Origin: Nocardioides aquaticus
Lineage (GTDB): Bacteria; Actinomycetota; Actinomycetes; Propionibacteriales; Nocardioidaceae
DNA: 64,000 bases
Assembly: GCF_018459925.1 (NCBI RefSeq)
Contig: NZ_CP075371.1
Span: forward strand, 4,402,001-4,466,000
Reading direction: 5' to 3'
Position numbers and translations under genes: made by a program. Under the pieces are notes generated by a model. The model worked only from the letters and a program-made list of their open reading frames with translations, searched no databases and had not been told where the DNA came from. Shown piece after piece: positions 34,904 to 43,672 of the stretch. Every line of letters starts with the position of its first letter. Position 1 is the stretch's first letter.

Positions 34904-37543
34904 TCACTCCAGCCGCGCCACGATCGGCAGCCGCGAGCGCGACGCCACCGCCACCACCAGGGCGCTCAGCAGCGGCAGGCCCACCACGACCACCCCGAGC
35001 AGCAGCCACGGCACGTCGAGGTAGTGCGCCGGACCCGTCGTGCCGAACCCGTAGTCGATCGGCCGGGTCAGCGGGTAGGTGACCGCGATCCCCGGCACCA
35101 GCCCCACCAGGGCCCCGAGCACCGAGCCGACCGCGCCGACCACCAGCGCGTACGCCGCCGCCACCGCGCGGCGTGTCCTCGGTGCCGCGCCCACGGCACC
35201 GAGGGTGGCGAGGTCGGGGCGGGCGTCGGAGAGCGCCAGGAAGGTGGCGGTGAGGGTGCCGCCGAGCATCAGCACGGCCCCGAGCCCGCCCAGCACCAGC
35301 TGAAAGATGCGGACCTCCTCGGGCGGCTGGTAGCCGCGCTCGACGTAGAGGCCCGCGGGGCCGGGCAGCCCGGCGACGACCTCCTTCGCGTCCTGCGCCT
35401 CCTCGTCGGACAACCCGCCGCGGACCACCAGTGCGGTGGTCGCCACCTCGAGCCCGGCCTCGCGCGCCCCGGCCTCGGAGATGACGCCCTGCGCGTTGGC
35501 CTGGTCGAGCTCCACCGGCACCGTGGTCGCCGGCAGCGTGGTGCGCTCGGTGTCGCCGCGCCCGCCCGGGTGGTCGACCACCCGCACCTCGTCGACGGCG
35601 GGGTCGCCGGTGTTGCTCAGGGCGACGACGCCACCGGCGGCCAGCACCTCGTCGACCCGGGTCTGCTGCTGCGCCGAGAGGGGTTCCACCCCGCGCAGGA
35701 AGGACGGCAGGCCGGCCTCGCTGACCAGGAGGTCACCGGCGAGGACGCCGTTGGTTGATGACAGCAGGGTGCCCGCACCGGGCGCCCGCAGCTCGACGAA
35801 GCCGTCGGTCACCACGCCCCGGACCTCCTCCACCCGGTCGGCCGCCTCGGCCGGCAGCACCGAGAGCAGCGCGGTGCGTACCTCCTCGGCGTCGGCGTTG
35901 CGCCCCGCGGGGCCGTAGCTCAGCGAGACGGCGGCGTCGCCGACGGGCAGCGCCGCCACGTAGCCCGCCGCCGACTGCGCCTCGTCGCTGCTCGTCGCGA
36001 TCCCGAGCGCGACCACACCGGCCACCGTGGCGGCCACGGCGGCCACCGCCGGCACGGTGCGGGTCCGGTGCCTGGCTGCGTCCCGGGCTGCGAACCGCAG
36101 GGCCAGCGGCAGCCCCCGCGAGGCCCGGGCGACCGCGCCGACCAGGACCGGGACCAGCAGCAGCATCCCGAGCACGCAGACGATGGCGGCCCCCGCGATC
36201 GCGGTCTCGCCGCCCTGGTCGGCGCGAGCCCCGTACGTCGCCAGGCCGGCGCCCAGCGCCACCAGGACCAGGCCCACCACGGGCGAGCGTCGCGACGGCG
36301 CAGCATCCCCGCGCCGGCCGGCCAGCACCGCCACCACGTCCTGGCGCGATGCCAGCCAGGCCGGGACCGCGGCCGCGAGCAGCGCGCTGACCAGCCCGAA
36401 GACCAGCACGGCCGCCAGGTGCAACGGCTCGACGTCGTACGGTCCGAGCCGGCCGGTCGAGTAGCCCTGGAGCACGGGGCGCAGGGCCCACGCGGCCGCG
36501 AGGCCGCCCAGGACGCCGATCACCGACCCACCGACACCGAGCACGACCCCGGAGCCGAGCACGACCCGGCGGGCGTCCCGCGGCGAGCCGCCGGCCGCCG
36601 AGACCAGCGCCAGGGTCCGCGCCTGACGGCGGGCACCGACGGCGAAGGCCGGTCCGGCCAGCAGCACCACCTCGATCAGCACCATCACCGCGATCAGGAC
36701 CGCGGCGGTGACGGCGGCCTCGTCGAGGACGTCCATCCCCGCCTGCACCTGGGGCGCGAGCTCGCTCTCCGGTGGCGGGTCGAGGAGCACGGCCCTCGAG
36801 ACCACGGTCGCCCCGAGCGCGTTGAGGTCGCGGACCTTGTCCCACGAGACCGGGTCGCCACCGACGAGCAGCGAGGACACGCCCCGGGGCTCGAGCGCGG
36901 AGCCGGGCACCGAGGCGGCGAACGGCTGCCCGACGAGCGCGGCGGACTCGGCCTCGCCGACGATGCGCAGCGCCTCACCCGACGCCAGGACCAGGTCCTG
37001 CCCCACGCCCGGGCCCCGGTCGTCGAGCCTGGCGTTGACCACGACCTCGTCGGTCGAGGTCGGCAACCGACCCGAGGTCAGCTCGACCATCCCGGCCGTC
37101 AGCGGGTCCCCGAGATCGGTCACGAGGACCTGGGCGTCGGCGCGGCCGCGGTCGGTGTCGAACCGCACCGACCCCTCCCGCACCCGTACGGTCTGCGCGT
37201 CCAGGTCCTCGAGGCCGAGCGCGGCCGCCACGGCGTCGCGGTCGGCCTCGCCCCGGCCGCGCCAGCCCGAGCCGTCGTCGGGGTCGAACATCTGGAAGGC
37301 CCGCCCGTTCCCGTGCAGCTCGACCCGGGCCTCGGCCGCACCGAGTCGCCGCTCCACGGACTCCGCGCCGCTCACCGAGCTCGTGGCGTAGAGCGTGTCG
37401 GCGGTGGTGACCGCGAGCACGGGCAGCGCCAGCAGGGTCAGGGCCAGGGCCGTACGACCCCGCGCGCGGCGGGCGTCACGGCGCGCGATCCGCAGCGGGA
37501 CCCGCCACCCGGTGACCCAGCCGGTCACCCGACCCCGACTCAC
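34904..37543 (-). CDS. FtsX-like (MacB/BceB-type) ABC transporter permease
   Basis: An 879-residue permease with two FtsX units. TM1 is near residues 30-50, a large extracytoplasmic domain covers about 55-280, and there are TM blocks at about 285-420 and 440-520. A second extracellular domain and a final set of three TMs lie at about 745-870 (LGALVGLVPGIAVTYPLTRPID). Such transporters move lipoproteins or peptides, or flip signals across the membrane without classical substrate transport. GTG 37543 overlaps the ATPase stop. The operon is padR - small gene - ATPase - permease, so PadR probably controls it. The substrate may be an antimicrobial peptide or lipid. Confidence 0.88.
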   Translation of the reverse strand: MSRGRVTGWVTGWRVPLRIARRDARRARGRTALALTLLALPVLAVTTADTLYATSSVSGAESVERRLGAAEARVELHGNGRAFQMFDPDDGSGWRGRGEADRDAVAAALGLEDLDAQTVRVREGSVRFDTDRGRADAQVLVTDLGDPLTAGMVELTSGRLPTSTDEVVVNARLDDRGPGVGQDLVLASGEALRIVGEAESAALVGQPFAASVPGSALEPRGVSSLLVGGDPVSWDKVRDLNALGATVVSRAVLLDPPPESELAPQVQAGMDVLDEAAVTAAVLIAVMVLIEVVLLAGPAFAVGARRQARTLALVSAAGGSPRDARRVVLGSGVVLGVGGSVIGVLGGLAAAWALRPVLQGYSTGRLGPYDVEPLHLAAVLVFGLVSALLAAAVPAWLASRQDVVAVLAGRRGDAAPSRRSPVVGLVLVALGAGLATYGARADQGGETAIAGAAIVCVLGMLLLVPVLVGAVARASRGLPLALRFAARDAARHRTRTVPAVAAVAATVAGVVALGIATSSDEAQSAAGYVAALPVGDAAVSLSYGPAGRNADAEEVRTALLSVLPAEAADRVEEVRGVVTDGFVELRAPGAGTLLSSTNGVLAGDLLVSEAGLPSFLRGVEPLSAQQQTRVDEVLAAGGVVALSNTGDPAVDEVRVVDHPGGRGDTERTTLPATTVPVELDQANAQGVISEAGAREAGLEVATTALVVRGGLSDEEAQDAKEVVAGLPGPAGLYVERGYQPPEEVRIFQLVLGGLGAVLMLGGTLTATFLALSDARPDLATLGAVGAAPRTRRAVAAAYALVVGAVGSVLGALVGLVPGIAVTYPLTRPIDYGFGTTGPAHYLDVPWLLLGVVVVGLPLLSALVVAVASRSRLPIVARLE

Positions 37544-38259
37544 CGGGCGCTCGGCTCGAGCAGCGCGTCGACCGGGGCGGCCCCGGTGTCGTCGACGACG
37601 CGGCCGTCGCGCAGGAAGACGACCCGGTCGGCCCAGGCGGCGTGCCGGGCCTCGTGGGTCACCATCACCGCCGCGGCGCCCGCGTCGCAGCGCTCGCGGA
37701 GCAGGCGCAGCACCTCCTCGCCGGTCTCGGTGTCCAGCGCCCCGGTCGGCTCGTCCGCCAGCACCAGGCGGCGCTCGCCGACCACGGCCCGGGCGATCGC
37801 GACCCGCTGCTGCTGGCCACCCGACATCTGGTCGGGGAAGCGGTCGGCGAGGTCGGCGACGCCCACCTCCTCCAGCGCCCGCAGCGCCGCGGCACGCGCC
37901 GGGCGACGGCGCTCGCCGTCGAGCTCGCGGGGCAGGGCGACGTTCTCCGCCGCGGTCAGCGCCGGGATCAGGTTGAAGTCCTGGAAGACGTAGCCGATCG
38001 CCGTCCTCCGCAGCCGGGCCCGCTCGGCCTGGCCGGCCGCGCCGAGGTCGACCCCCTCGACCTCGACGCGACCGGACGTGGCCTGGTCGAGCCCGCCGGC
38101 CAGGGTCAGCAGGGTCGACTTGCCCGAGCCCGAGGGACCCATCACGGCGACGAGCTCGCCGGCGTGGGCGGTGAAGGTGACCCCGACCAGCGCGCGGACC
38201 TCCGTGGCGCCCTCCCCGTGCACGCGGGTCACGTCGGTCAGCTGCAGCACGGCGGTCAT
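37540..38259 (-). CDS. ABC transporter ATPase of the PadR-controlled operon
   Basis: A 239-residue ATPase of the LolD/MacB type. Walker A GPSGSGKST, Q-loop region GYVFQDFNLIPALTAAENVALP, signature SGGQQQRVAIARA, Walker B LVLADEPTGALD and switch His in VMVTHEARHAA are all intact. It energises the FtsX-like permease encoded immediately downstream with a GTGA overlap. ATG 38259 follows a strong ribosome site (GAGGAG) that lies within the preceding small gene, whose stop overlaps this ATG. Confidence 0.92.
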   Translation of the reverse strand: MTAVLQLTDVTRVHGEGATEVRALVGVTFTAHAGELVAVMGPSGSGKSTLLTLAGGLDQATSGRVEVEGVDLGAAGQAERARLRRTAIGYVFQDFNLIPALTAAENVALPRELDGERRRPARAAALRALEEVGVADLADRFPDQMSGGQQQRVAIARAVVGERRLVLADEPTGALDTETGEEVLRLLRERCDAGAAAVMVTHEARHAAWADRVVFLRDGRVVDDTGAAPVDALLEPSAR

Positions 38260-38399
38260 CGGGTCTCCTCGGTCGGGGCGGGGGCGGTAGGAGCGGCGGG
38301 TCGGGGACGGCGCGGTCGGACGGCGCGCAGCCGCTCCCGGCTGCCGGCCAGCCAGCGGCGCTCGTCCCGGAGCAGCCGCGCGGCCACCTCGGGCGTCAC
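38256..38399 (-). CDS. 47-residue small protein between padR and the ABC ATPase
   Basis: GTG 38399 overlaps the padR stop and the TGA overlaps the ATPase ATG, so this frame fits exactly between two coupled genes. The product begins VTPEVAARLLRDERRWLAGSR (amphipathic, charged) and ends in an Arg/Pro/Ala-rich tail. No membrane segment or known domain is visible. It may be a real small regulator, for example of the transporter. Alternatively it is only a translated spacer that keeps ribosomes moving from padR to the ATPase. Function unknown. Confidence 0.6.
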   Translation of the reverse strand: MTPEVAARLLRDERRWLAGSRERLRAVRPRRPRPAAPTAPAPTEETR

Positions 38400-38995
38400 G
38401 GCCGCACCCCGCGGCCAGGACGGGCGGCGTCGTCGACGGCCTCGACGGCCTCGGCGGCACGCCTCCCGGCGGCGTGCCGGCCCTCGATCGCCGCCCGGCG
38501 CAGCCTCGCCTCGCAGTGGTCGAGCCAGCGCACCTCGGCCTCGGCGGCGAAGATCAGGGAGTCGACGACCAGCGACCACGCCAGGTCGTCGCCGGCCTGC
38601 CGCTTGAGCCGGGTGTAGTCCTGCAGGGCGCGCATCGTCGCCGAGCGCTGCTGCTGCACCACGGTGCCGACGTCGACGCCCGGCACGGTCACGGCCAGCG
38701 CCAGCTTGATCGCCAGCTCGTCACGCGGGGGCTGGGTGCGGGCCACCGGCGTGGTGAACCACGCGGCGACCTCGCTGCCGCCCTGCTCGGTGAGCCGGTA
38801 GACGACGTGGCCCTCGGCGTCCTCGCCGGCGCCCTCGACGAGGCCGTCGCGCTCGAGCCGGGTCAGCGTCGTGTAGACCTGCCCGACGTTGAGCGGCCAG
38901 GTCGCCCCGGTGCGCTGCTCGAACTCCACCCGCAGCTGGTAGCCGTACATCGGCTGCTCCTGGAGCAGCGCCAGCAGCGCCTGCTTGACCGACAC
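38396..38995 (-). CDS. PadR family transcriptional regulator of the ABC transporter operon
   Basis: A 199-residue repressor-type regulator. The N-terminal winged helix reads SVKQALLALLQEQPMYGYQLRVEFEQRTG with VYTTLTRLERDGLV, and the C-terminal helical dimerisation domain is long (about 100-180), as in PadR subfamily 1. GTG 38995 gives the canonical N-terminus with GGAGAGG at workable distance. GTG 39004 is possible but too close to that site. It is the first gene of the transporter operon, and a strong promoter with an overlapping palindrome lies at 39029-39075, so autoregulation and ligand-induced transporter expression are likely. Confidence 0.87.
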   Translation of the reverse strand: MSVKQALLALLQEQPMYGYQLRVEFEQRTGATWPLNVGQVYTTLTRLERDGLVEGAGEDAEGHVVYRLTEQGGSEVAAWFTTPVARTQPPRDELAIKLALAVTVPGVDVGTVVQQQRSATMRALQDYTRLKRQAGDDLAWSLVVDSLIFAAEAEVRWLDHCEARLRRAAIEGRHAAGRRAAEAVEAVDDAARPGRGVRP

Positions 38996-39028
38996 GACGA
39001 CCACGTCCTCTCCGGCACCCGACCTACT

Positions 39029-39075
39029 CGGTATGCATAGGAGATGTATACCGGGTATGTCCAGACCGGTGTCAA
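39029..39075 (-). promoter_or_regulatory. padR-operon promoter with PadR palindrome
   Basis: Reading the minus strand: consensus -35 TTGACA (39075-39070), 19-bp spacer, -10 TATACA (39050-39045). The -10 lies within an inverted repeat, CGGTATGCAT at 39029-39038 against ATGTATACCG at 39044-39053, complementary at 9 of 10 positions. ATGCAT/ATGTAT half-sites are typical PadR operators. Binding here would block the promoter. Confidence 0.78.
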
Positions 39076-39129
39076 GCAAATCTCGGATGTCGCCCGGGAG
39101 CGACACCGCGTCCGACTACGGTCCGCGGC

Positions 39130-39753
39130 ATGTCCTACGACGCTCCCCAGCCTCCGCCGCAGCAGCCCTACGGCCAGCCCAGCTCGCCGTACGGACAGCA
39201 GCCGGGCCCGTACGGCCAGCAGGCCAACCCCTACGGCGGCGGGCCGTACGACACCCCCGCCGGTCACGGCGCGCCGTACGCCCACTGGGGCAAGCGGGTC
39301 GGGTCGTCGCTCGTCGACGGGCTGGTGATGCTGCCGTTCTTCGTCCTGGCCGTGGTCTTCTTCGTGATGTCGCGCGAGGAGACGGCGACCCAGACCTTCG
39401 TCGACGCCAACGGCGAGCAGGTCGCGTTCGGGACCGACGTCAGCTTCAACGGCCCGTTCCTGTGGCTGGCCGTCCTGCTCTACCTGGGCGCGATCGTCTT
39501 CGGGATCTGGAACGTGGTCTTCCGCCAGGGCCGCACCGGCCGCTCGCTCGGGAAGAGCGCCCTGGGCACGATCCTGCTCAAGGAGGAGACCGGCCGCCCG
39601 CTGGGCGCCGGGATGACCTTCGTGCGCCAGCTCTGCCACGTCCTCGACGGCTTCTTCTACCTCGGCTACCTCTGGCCGCTGTGGGACGCCAAGCGCCAGA
39701 CCTTCGCCGACAAGATCGTCGGCACCGTCGTGCTGGACCAGCCGAAGGGCTGA
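39130..39753 (+). CDS. RDD-family membrane protein with Pro/Gln/Tyr-rich N-terminus
   Basis: A 207-residue protein. Residues 1-50 are a low-complexity tail with repeated PYGQ-type units (PYGQPSSPYGQQPGPYGQQ). The RDD domain follows, with the namesake region WGKRVGSSLVDGLVMLPFFVL, about three membrane helices, and GRTGRSLGKSALGTILL followed by QTFADKIVGTVVL. RDD proteins are small membrane proteins of mostly unknown, possibly transport-related, function. ATG 39130 is 7 nt after TACGGT (39117-39122), so it is probably leaderless. Confidence 0.85.
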   Translation: MSYDAPQPPPQQPYGQPSSPYGQQPGPYGQQANPYGGGPYDTPAGHGAPYAHWGKRVGSSLVDGLVMLPFFVLAVVFFVMSREETATQTFVDANGEQVAFGTDVSFNGPFLWLAVLLYLGAIVFGIWNVVFRQGRTGRSLGKSALGTILLKEETGRPLGAGMTFVRQLCHVLDGFFYLGYLWPLWDAKRQTFADKIVGTVVLDQPKG

Positions 39754-39779
39754 CGCAGCGGCCCCGGCAGACTCCGGGG

Positions 39780-40556
39780 ATGACCACCACCCTGATCACC
39801 GGCGCCTCGTCCGGGCTCGGCGCCGAGATGGCGCGGCAGCTCGCGGCCCGCGGGCACGACCTGGCGCTGTGCGCGCGCCGCACCGACCGGCTCGAGCAGC
39901 TCCGGGCCGAGATCGTCGCCGCCCACCCCGACCGCCGCGTGGAGGTGGCGGCGCTCGACGTCACCGACCCGGACGCCGTCCGGGCCTGCTTCCGGGCCTT
40001 CGACGAGGACTTCGCCGCCACCGGCGGGGTCGAGCGGGTCGTGGTGAACGCCGGTCTCGGCAAGGGCGCGCCGCTCGGCACCGGCGGGGACGCCGCCAAC
40101 CGGGAGACCGCCACCACCAACGTCCTGGGCGCGCTGGCCCAGGTCGAGTCCGCGGTCGAGCTGTTCCGCGCCGCCGGCCGCGGCCACCTCGTGGTCGTGT
40201 CGTCGGTCGCCGCGCTGCGCGGGCTGCCGCGGACCGTGACCACGTACGCCGCCTCGAAGGCCTTCGTGGCCCACCTGGTCGAGGGCCTGCGCACCGAGCT
40301 CGGCGACGCCCGCGCCGGCCGCGGCGTCCCGGGCATCGACCTGACCGTGCTCTACCCCGGCTACATCGTCTCGGAGATGAACGACGTGGACCCCGGCTCC
40401 AGCCCGCTCATGTCGTCGACCGAGAAGGGCGTCCGCTCGATGGTCGCGGCCATCGAGAAGCGGGTCGCCTCGGCGTGCGTGCCGCCGCTGCCGTGGGCAC
40501 CGCTGTCCCTGGTGCTGCGGCACGCCCCGCAGCCGCTGCTGCGCCGGATGGTCTGA
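39780..40556 (+). CDS. Short-chain dehydrogenase/reductase (classical SDR)
   Basis: A 258-residue NAD(P)-dependent oxidoreductase. The cofactor motif TGASSGLG is at about 7-14, VVNAGLG at about 88, the catalytic Ser in VVVSSVAAL, and YAASK supplies the Tyr and Lys. CARRTDRLEQL after beta-2 suggests NADP preference. Its C-terminus is hydrophobic (PPLPWAPLSLVLRHAPQPLLRRMV), as in SDRs that associate with membranes. ATG 39780 lies 6 nt after CAGACT. The substrate cannot be predicted. Confidence 0.88.
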   Translation: MTTTLITGASSGLGAEMARQLAARGHDLALCARRTDRLEQLRAEIVAAHPDRRVEVAALDVTDPDAVRACFRAFDEDFAATGGVERVVVNAGLGKGAPLGTGGDAANRETATTNVLGALAQVESAVELFRAAGRGHLVVVSSVAALRGLPRTVTTYAASKAFVAHLVEGLRTELGDARAGRGVPGIDLTVLYPGYIVSEMNDVDPGSSPLMSSTEKGVRSMVAAIEKRVASACVPPLPWAPLSLVLRHAPQPLLRRMV

Positions 40557-40584
40557 CCGTCCCGGACCGGGCTCGGGTCGGCCC

Positions 40585-41292
40585 TCAGCGGTACGAGACC
40601 CGCGCCCGGTCCAGGTGGGTGTGCTCGTTGAAGGTGAGCATCCGGGTGCCGGTCGAGCCGACCAGGACCCGGGTCACCGAGGAGTTCACGCAGACGGTGT
40701 TGAACCGCTCCCACAGCCGGACCAGCGTCGGCCGGTCCGTCCCGTCGGGGTCGACGAGCCCTGCCGCGACCGCCCCGATCGGGCCGCCCGACGTGACCGC
40801 GACGACGACCCCGCCTGCCTCGTCGCCGACCGACACCGCGTCGGCCAGCGCCCCGCGGGACCGCGCGACGAAGGCGGCGAAGGTCTCCGGATAGTCGCCC
40901 TCGCCGGCCTCGTCGAGCGCCCACCGGCCGGTCGCCTCGACGAAGACCCGTTGGAACTCGCGGCGGTCCAGGGCGGCCGTGCCGCCCTGCGGCAGGTCCG
41001 GGTGCGCGGCGACCACGCCGAGGTGGTCGAACTCGTCCCACCCGGCGTCGACGCGCACCGCCTCGGGGTCCGGCCCCGGCGCGCCCGCGTCGGCGAGGCC
41101 GGCGAGCAGCCCCTCGACGGTCTCGCGCTGGCGCCGGAGGGTCCCGCGGACGACGGCCGCGGGGCGGACGCCCTGGGCCGCGAGGTGGGTGCCCAGCGCC
41201 CGCGCCTGCTCCCACCCGAGGTCCGAGAGGACGTCGTAGTCGTCGGCGCCGAAGGAGGCCTGCCCGTGCCGCACCACCAGGACCAGGGTCAC
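40585..41292 (-). CDS. Histidine phosphatase family (phosphoglycerate mutase-like) protein
   Basis: A 235-residue branch-1 histidine phosphatase. The phospho-His motif LVVRHGQASFGADDYDVLSDLG is at the N-terminus, with second Arg in RGTLRRQRET, and the C-terminal His of the family is replaced in context by VVVAVTSGGPIGAVAAG. There a Ser-Gly-Gly stands where most members have SHGG, so a catalytic histidine may be missing and activity reduced. GTG 41292 is 6 nt after TAGCCT on the minus strand. It is a monocistronic gene between converging SDR and ABC genes. Confidence 0.82.
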   Translation of the reverse strand: MTLVLVVRHGQASFGADDYDVLSDLGWEQARALGTHLAAQGVRPAAVVRGTLRRQRETVEGLLAGLADAGAPGPDPEAVRVDAGWDEFDHLGVVAAHPDLPQGGTAALDRREFQRVFVEATGRWALDEAGEGDYPETFAAFVARSRGALADAVSVGDEAGGVVVAVTSGGPIGAVAAGLVDPDGTDRPTLVRLWERFNTVCVNSSVTRVLVGSTGTRMLTFNEHTHLDRARVSYR

Positions 41293-41324
41293 CCGCGCAG
41301 GCTAGCGGGCGCCCTGCGGTCGTC

Positions 41325-42863
41325 CTACCCGGCCACCGCCCCCACCACCCGGGCCCGGACCAGCGGGTCGGCCCAGGCGCGGTGCTGGCGCGCGAGCCGG
41401 GCCGCGGACCAGCAGAGCATCGGCAGCGCCACCAGCACGGGGACGTGCCAGCCCGGCAGCCGCGCCAGCAGCGAGAACAGCACCCCGGTCAGGGTCGTGG
41501 CGAGCGCGAGGCGGGCGGAGTAGCCGACCATCGCCAGCGGCGGGGCCGGGGTGGCGCGCGCCGAGCGGAGGTCGGCGGGGTACGGGTGGGCCGCCGACCA
41601 CCGCATCGAGGCCCCCACCACCTGCACCATGACCACCGCCAGCGTCGCCGCGACCGCAGCGGCCTCGCCCGGGGTGGGCACGCCGGCGCGCGTGGCGGCC
41701 AGCGCGACGGTGGCCAGCGAGCCGACCAGCAGCAGCTCGGCCAGCACCAGGGCGCGGGCGGCGAAGACCGTCCCCGGGTCGACGGGGAGGCTCTCGCGCC
41801 ACAGCGCGCCCCGCTCGTCGAGGCACCACGCGTTGACGCCGAAGAGCAGCGCGGCCCCCGACGCGACCAGCCCCGGCAGGACCGTCACCGACTCCCAGGG
41901 CAGGTCCCCGAGCACGGCCACCAGGCCCGGACCGCCGGCGAGGACCAGCACCCCGCGCCGGGTCGGCACGGCGCGCCAGACCGAGGCGCGGTCCAGGCGT
42001 ACGAGGGCGGCGAGGTCGCTGCGCGGCGCGGCGCGCGCGTGGTGGAGGCCGGTCTCGGCGCGCGCCTCGTCGGCCGGCAGCCGCCGCGCCGCCACGTGGG
42101 CCGGGACCGCGCCGAGCGCCACCGCGGCCAGCGCGACCAGCAGCAGCCCGGCGACCGTCAGCCCCCAGCGCACCCCGGGCGGCGAGGCCAGCCCGATCAC
42201 CACCACGGTGGTCGGCGAGGCGTCCAGCAGCGGCAGCAGCCGGTCCGTGACCACCAGCGCGGTGACCCCGAGGACCACCGCCAGCCCCAGGGCACGCACC
42301 AGCCGGACGCCGGACGGCCCGCGGCGCACCGCTTCCAGGCTCCAGCCGACCACCTGCGCGACCGCGGTGGCCGCCAGCAGCCAGAGCACGACCACCACCT
42401 GGGCGGAGGCCAGCAGCGGACGGGGACCGAGGGCGTAGGCCGTCGCCCCGAGCAGCAGCCACGCCTGCAGCAGCCAGGCGATCGTCAGCGGCGCCAGCAG
42501 CAGCGCGCCGAGGTGGTCGGTCGTGGGCCCCACGGGGTACGCCGCGGCGTGGTCGCGCGCGATCAGCTCGCGCCCGCCGCCGCCCGTGACCGCGGCGAGC
42601 ACGCCGAGCAGCAGGAAGGAGGTCAGCCCGGTGCCGAGCAGCAGGAGCAGGTCGCCGGCGCGGCCGTCGGGGTCCCCGGCCCCGGGAGCCCACGCCGGCA
42701 GCGTCGCGCTGCCCGCGGTGACGGACAGCACCGCGAGGAGTCCCCCACGCAGCGTGCGGCGCGGCAGCGTCCCGACCCGGAACCGGACCAGGTGGCCGAC
42801 GTCCACCAGCGAGCCGCGGGCCTCCCGGCGGGCCGTGTCAGTCCAGGAGGCTGCGGTACTCAC
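41325..42863 (-). CDS. ABC-2-type permease-like membrane protein
   Basis: A 512-residue polytopic protein with about twelve hydrophobic segments and little soluble sequence. It contains no clear catalytic motif. It is the partner of the ATPase gene just upstream: GTG 42863 lies 26 nt inside the ATPase coding region. Such pairs export lipids, peptides or drugs, or act in envelope assembly. TAG stop at 41325. Family assignment rests mainly on context and topology, so the precise permease class is uncertain. Confidence 0.75.
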   Translation of the reverse strand: MSTAASWTDTARREARGSLVDVGHLVRFRVGTLPRRTLRGGLLAVLSVTAGSATLPAWAPGAGDPDGRAGDLLLLLGTGLTSFLLLGVLAAVTGGGGRELIARDHAAAYPVGPTTDHLGALLLAPLTIAWLLQAWLLLGATAYALGPRPLLASAQVVVVLWLLAATAVAQVVGWSLEAVRRGPSGVRLVRALGLAVVLGVTALVVTDRLLPLLDASPTTVVVIGLASPPGVRWGLTVAGLLLVALAAVALGAVPAHVAARRLPADEARAETGLHHARAAPRSDLAALVRLDRASVWRAVPTRRGVLVLAGGPGLVAVLGDLPWESVTVLPGLVASGAALLFGVNAWCLDERGALWRESLPVDPGTVFAARALVLAELLLVGSLATVALAATRAGVPTPGEAAAVAATLAVVMVQVVGASMRWSAAHPYPADLRSARATPAPPLAMVGYSARLALATTLTGVLFSLLARLPGWHVPVLVALPMLCWSAARLARQHRAWADPLVRARVVGAVAG

Positions 42864-43611
42864 GCGCGCCGTCCTCCCCGAGCATCCGGGCCGCGGGCAG
42901 CGTGGCCACCCGGGCACCGGCGCGCAGCACCGCCACCTCGGTGCAGACCTCGACGGCCAGCTCGCGCAGGTGGGTCGAGACCAGCACGCAGGCGCCGCGG
43001 GCGCGCGCGTCGGCCACGACGTCGAAGGTGGCCTCGACCCCGATCGGGTCGACCCCGTCGAAGGGCTCGTCGAGCAGCAGCACCGACGGCTCGTGCACGG
43101 CGGCCAGCACGACCGAGAGCCGGCGCCCCATGCCGTGGGAGAAGCCGGAGGTGGTCCGGTGCGCGACGCCGCCGAGCTCGAAGCGCTCCAGCAGGTCGCG
43201 GGCGCGGTCCTCCCAGCCGGGTCCGAGCCGCCGCAGCCGACCCGCGAGCTGGAGGTGCTCCCACGGCGTGGCCCGGGGCACCAGGCCGCCGACGTCGGGG
43301 CAGTAGCCGACCAGGCGCTGGACGGCCAGCCGCTCCCGCCGCACGTCGAGGCCGCCGACGCGGACGTCGCCCGAGGTGGCCGGCACGACCCCGGCGAGCA
43401 CCCGCATGGTGGTCGACTTGCCGGCGCCGTTGCGGCCGAGCAGCGCGGTCGCGCGACCGGCGGTGGCGGTCAGGCTGATCCCGCCGACGGCCTCGACGGC
43501 ACCGAAGCGGACGTGGAGGTCATGGACCTCGACCGCGGCGCCCGTGGTGCTCGGGCCGGGGGCCCCGGGGACGGGCCCGGAGGGGGCGGTGGGGAGGGGG
43601 CCGGCGCTCAC
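42838..43611 (-). CDS. ABC transporter ATPase, CcmA/NatA-like exporter type
   Basis: A 257-residue ATPase. Walker A LLGRNGAGKST, Q-loop region VGYCPDVGGLVPRATPWEHLQLAGRL, a signature replaced by FSHGMGRRLSVVLAAVHEP (degenerate LSGGQ, SHGMG), Walker B LLLDEPFDGVD and the switch His in LVSTHLREL. The SHGM-type signature is common in ABC-2 exporters. GTG 43611 follows GGATGGGCC. Earlier in-frame sequence exists but is unlike the family. It works with the overlapping downstream permease. Confidence 0.87.
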   Translation of the reverse strand: MSAGPLPTAPSGPVPGAPGPSTTGAAVEVHDLHVRFGAVEAVGGISLTATAGRATALLGRNGAGKSTTMRVLAGVVPATSGDVRVGGLDVRRERLAVQRLVGYCPDVGGLVPRATPWEHLQLAGRLRRLGPGWEDRARDLLERFELGGVAHRTTSGFSHGMGRRLSVVLAAVHEPSVLLLDEPFDGVDPIGVEATFDVVADARARGACVLVSTHLRELAVEVCTEVAVLRAGARVATLPAARMLGEDGAREYRSLLD

Positions 43612-43672
43612 CGGCCCATCCTCGCCCGCCGCCCGCCTCACGCGGAGCGGTTTGGCCAGGTCTCCTGCCCGG

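Noticed and set aside
37540-39075. A BceAB-type antimicrobial-peptide detoxification system with its own two-component sensor
   Set aside because: No histidine kinase or response regulator adjoins. Control is by PadR, so only the transporter architecture is shared.
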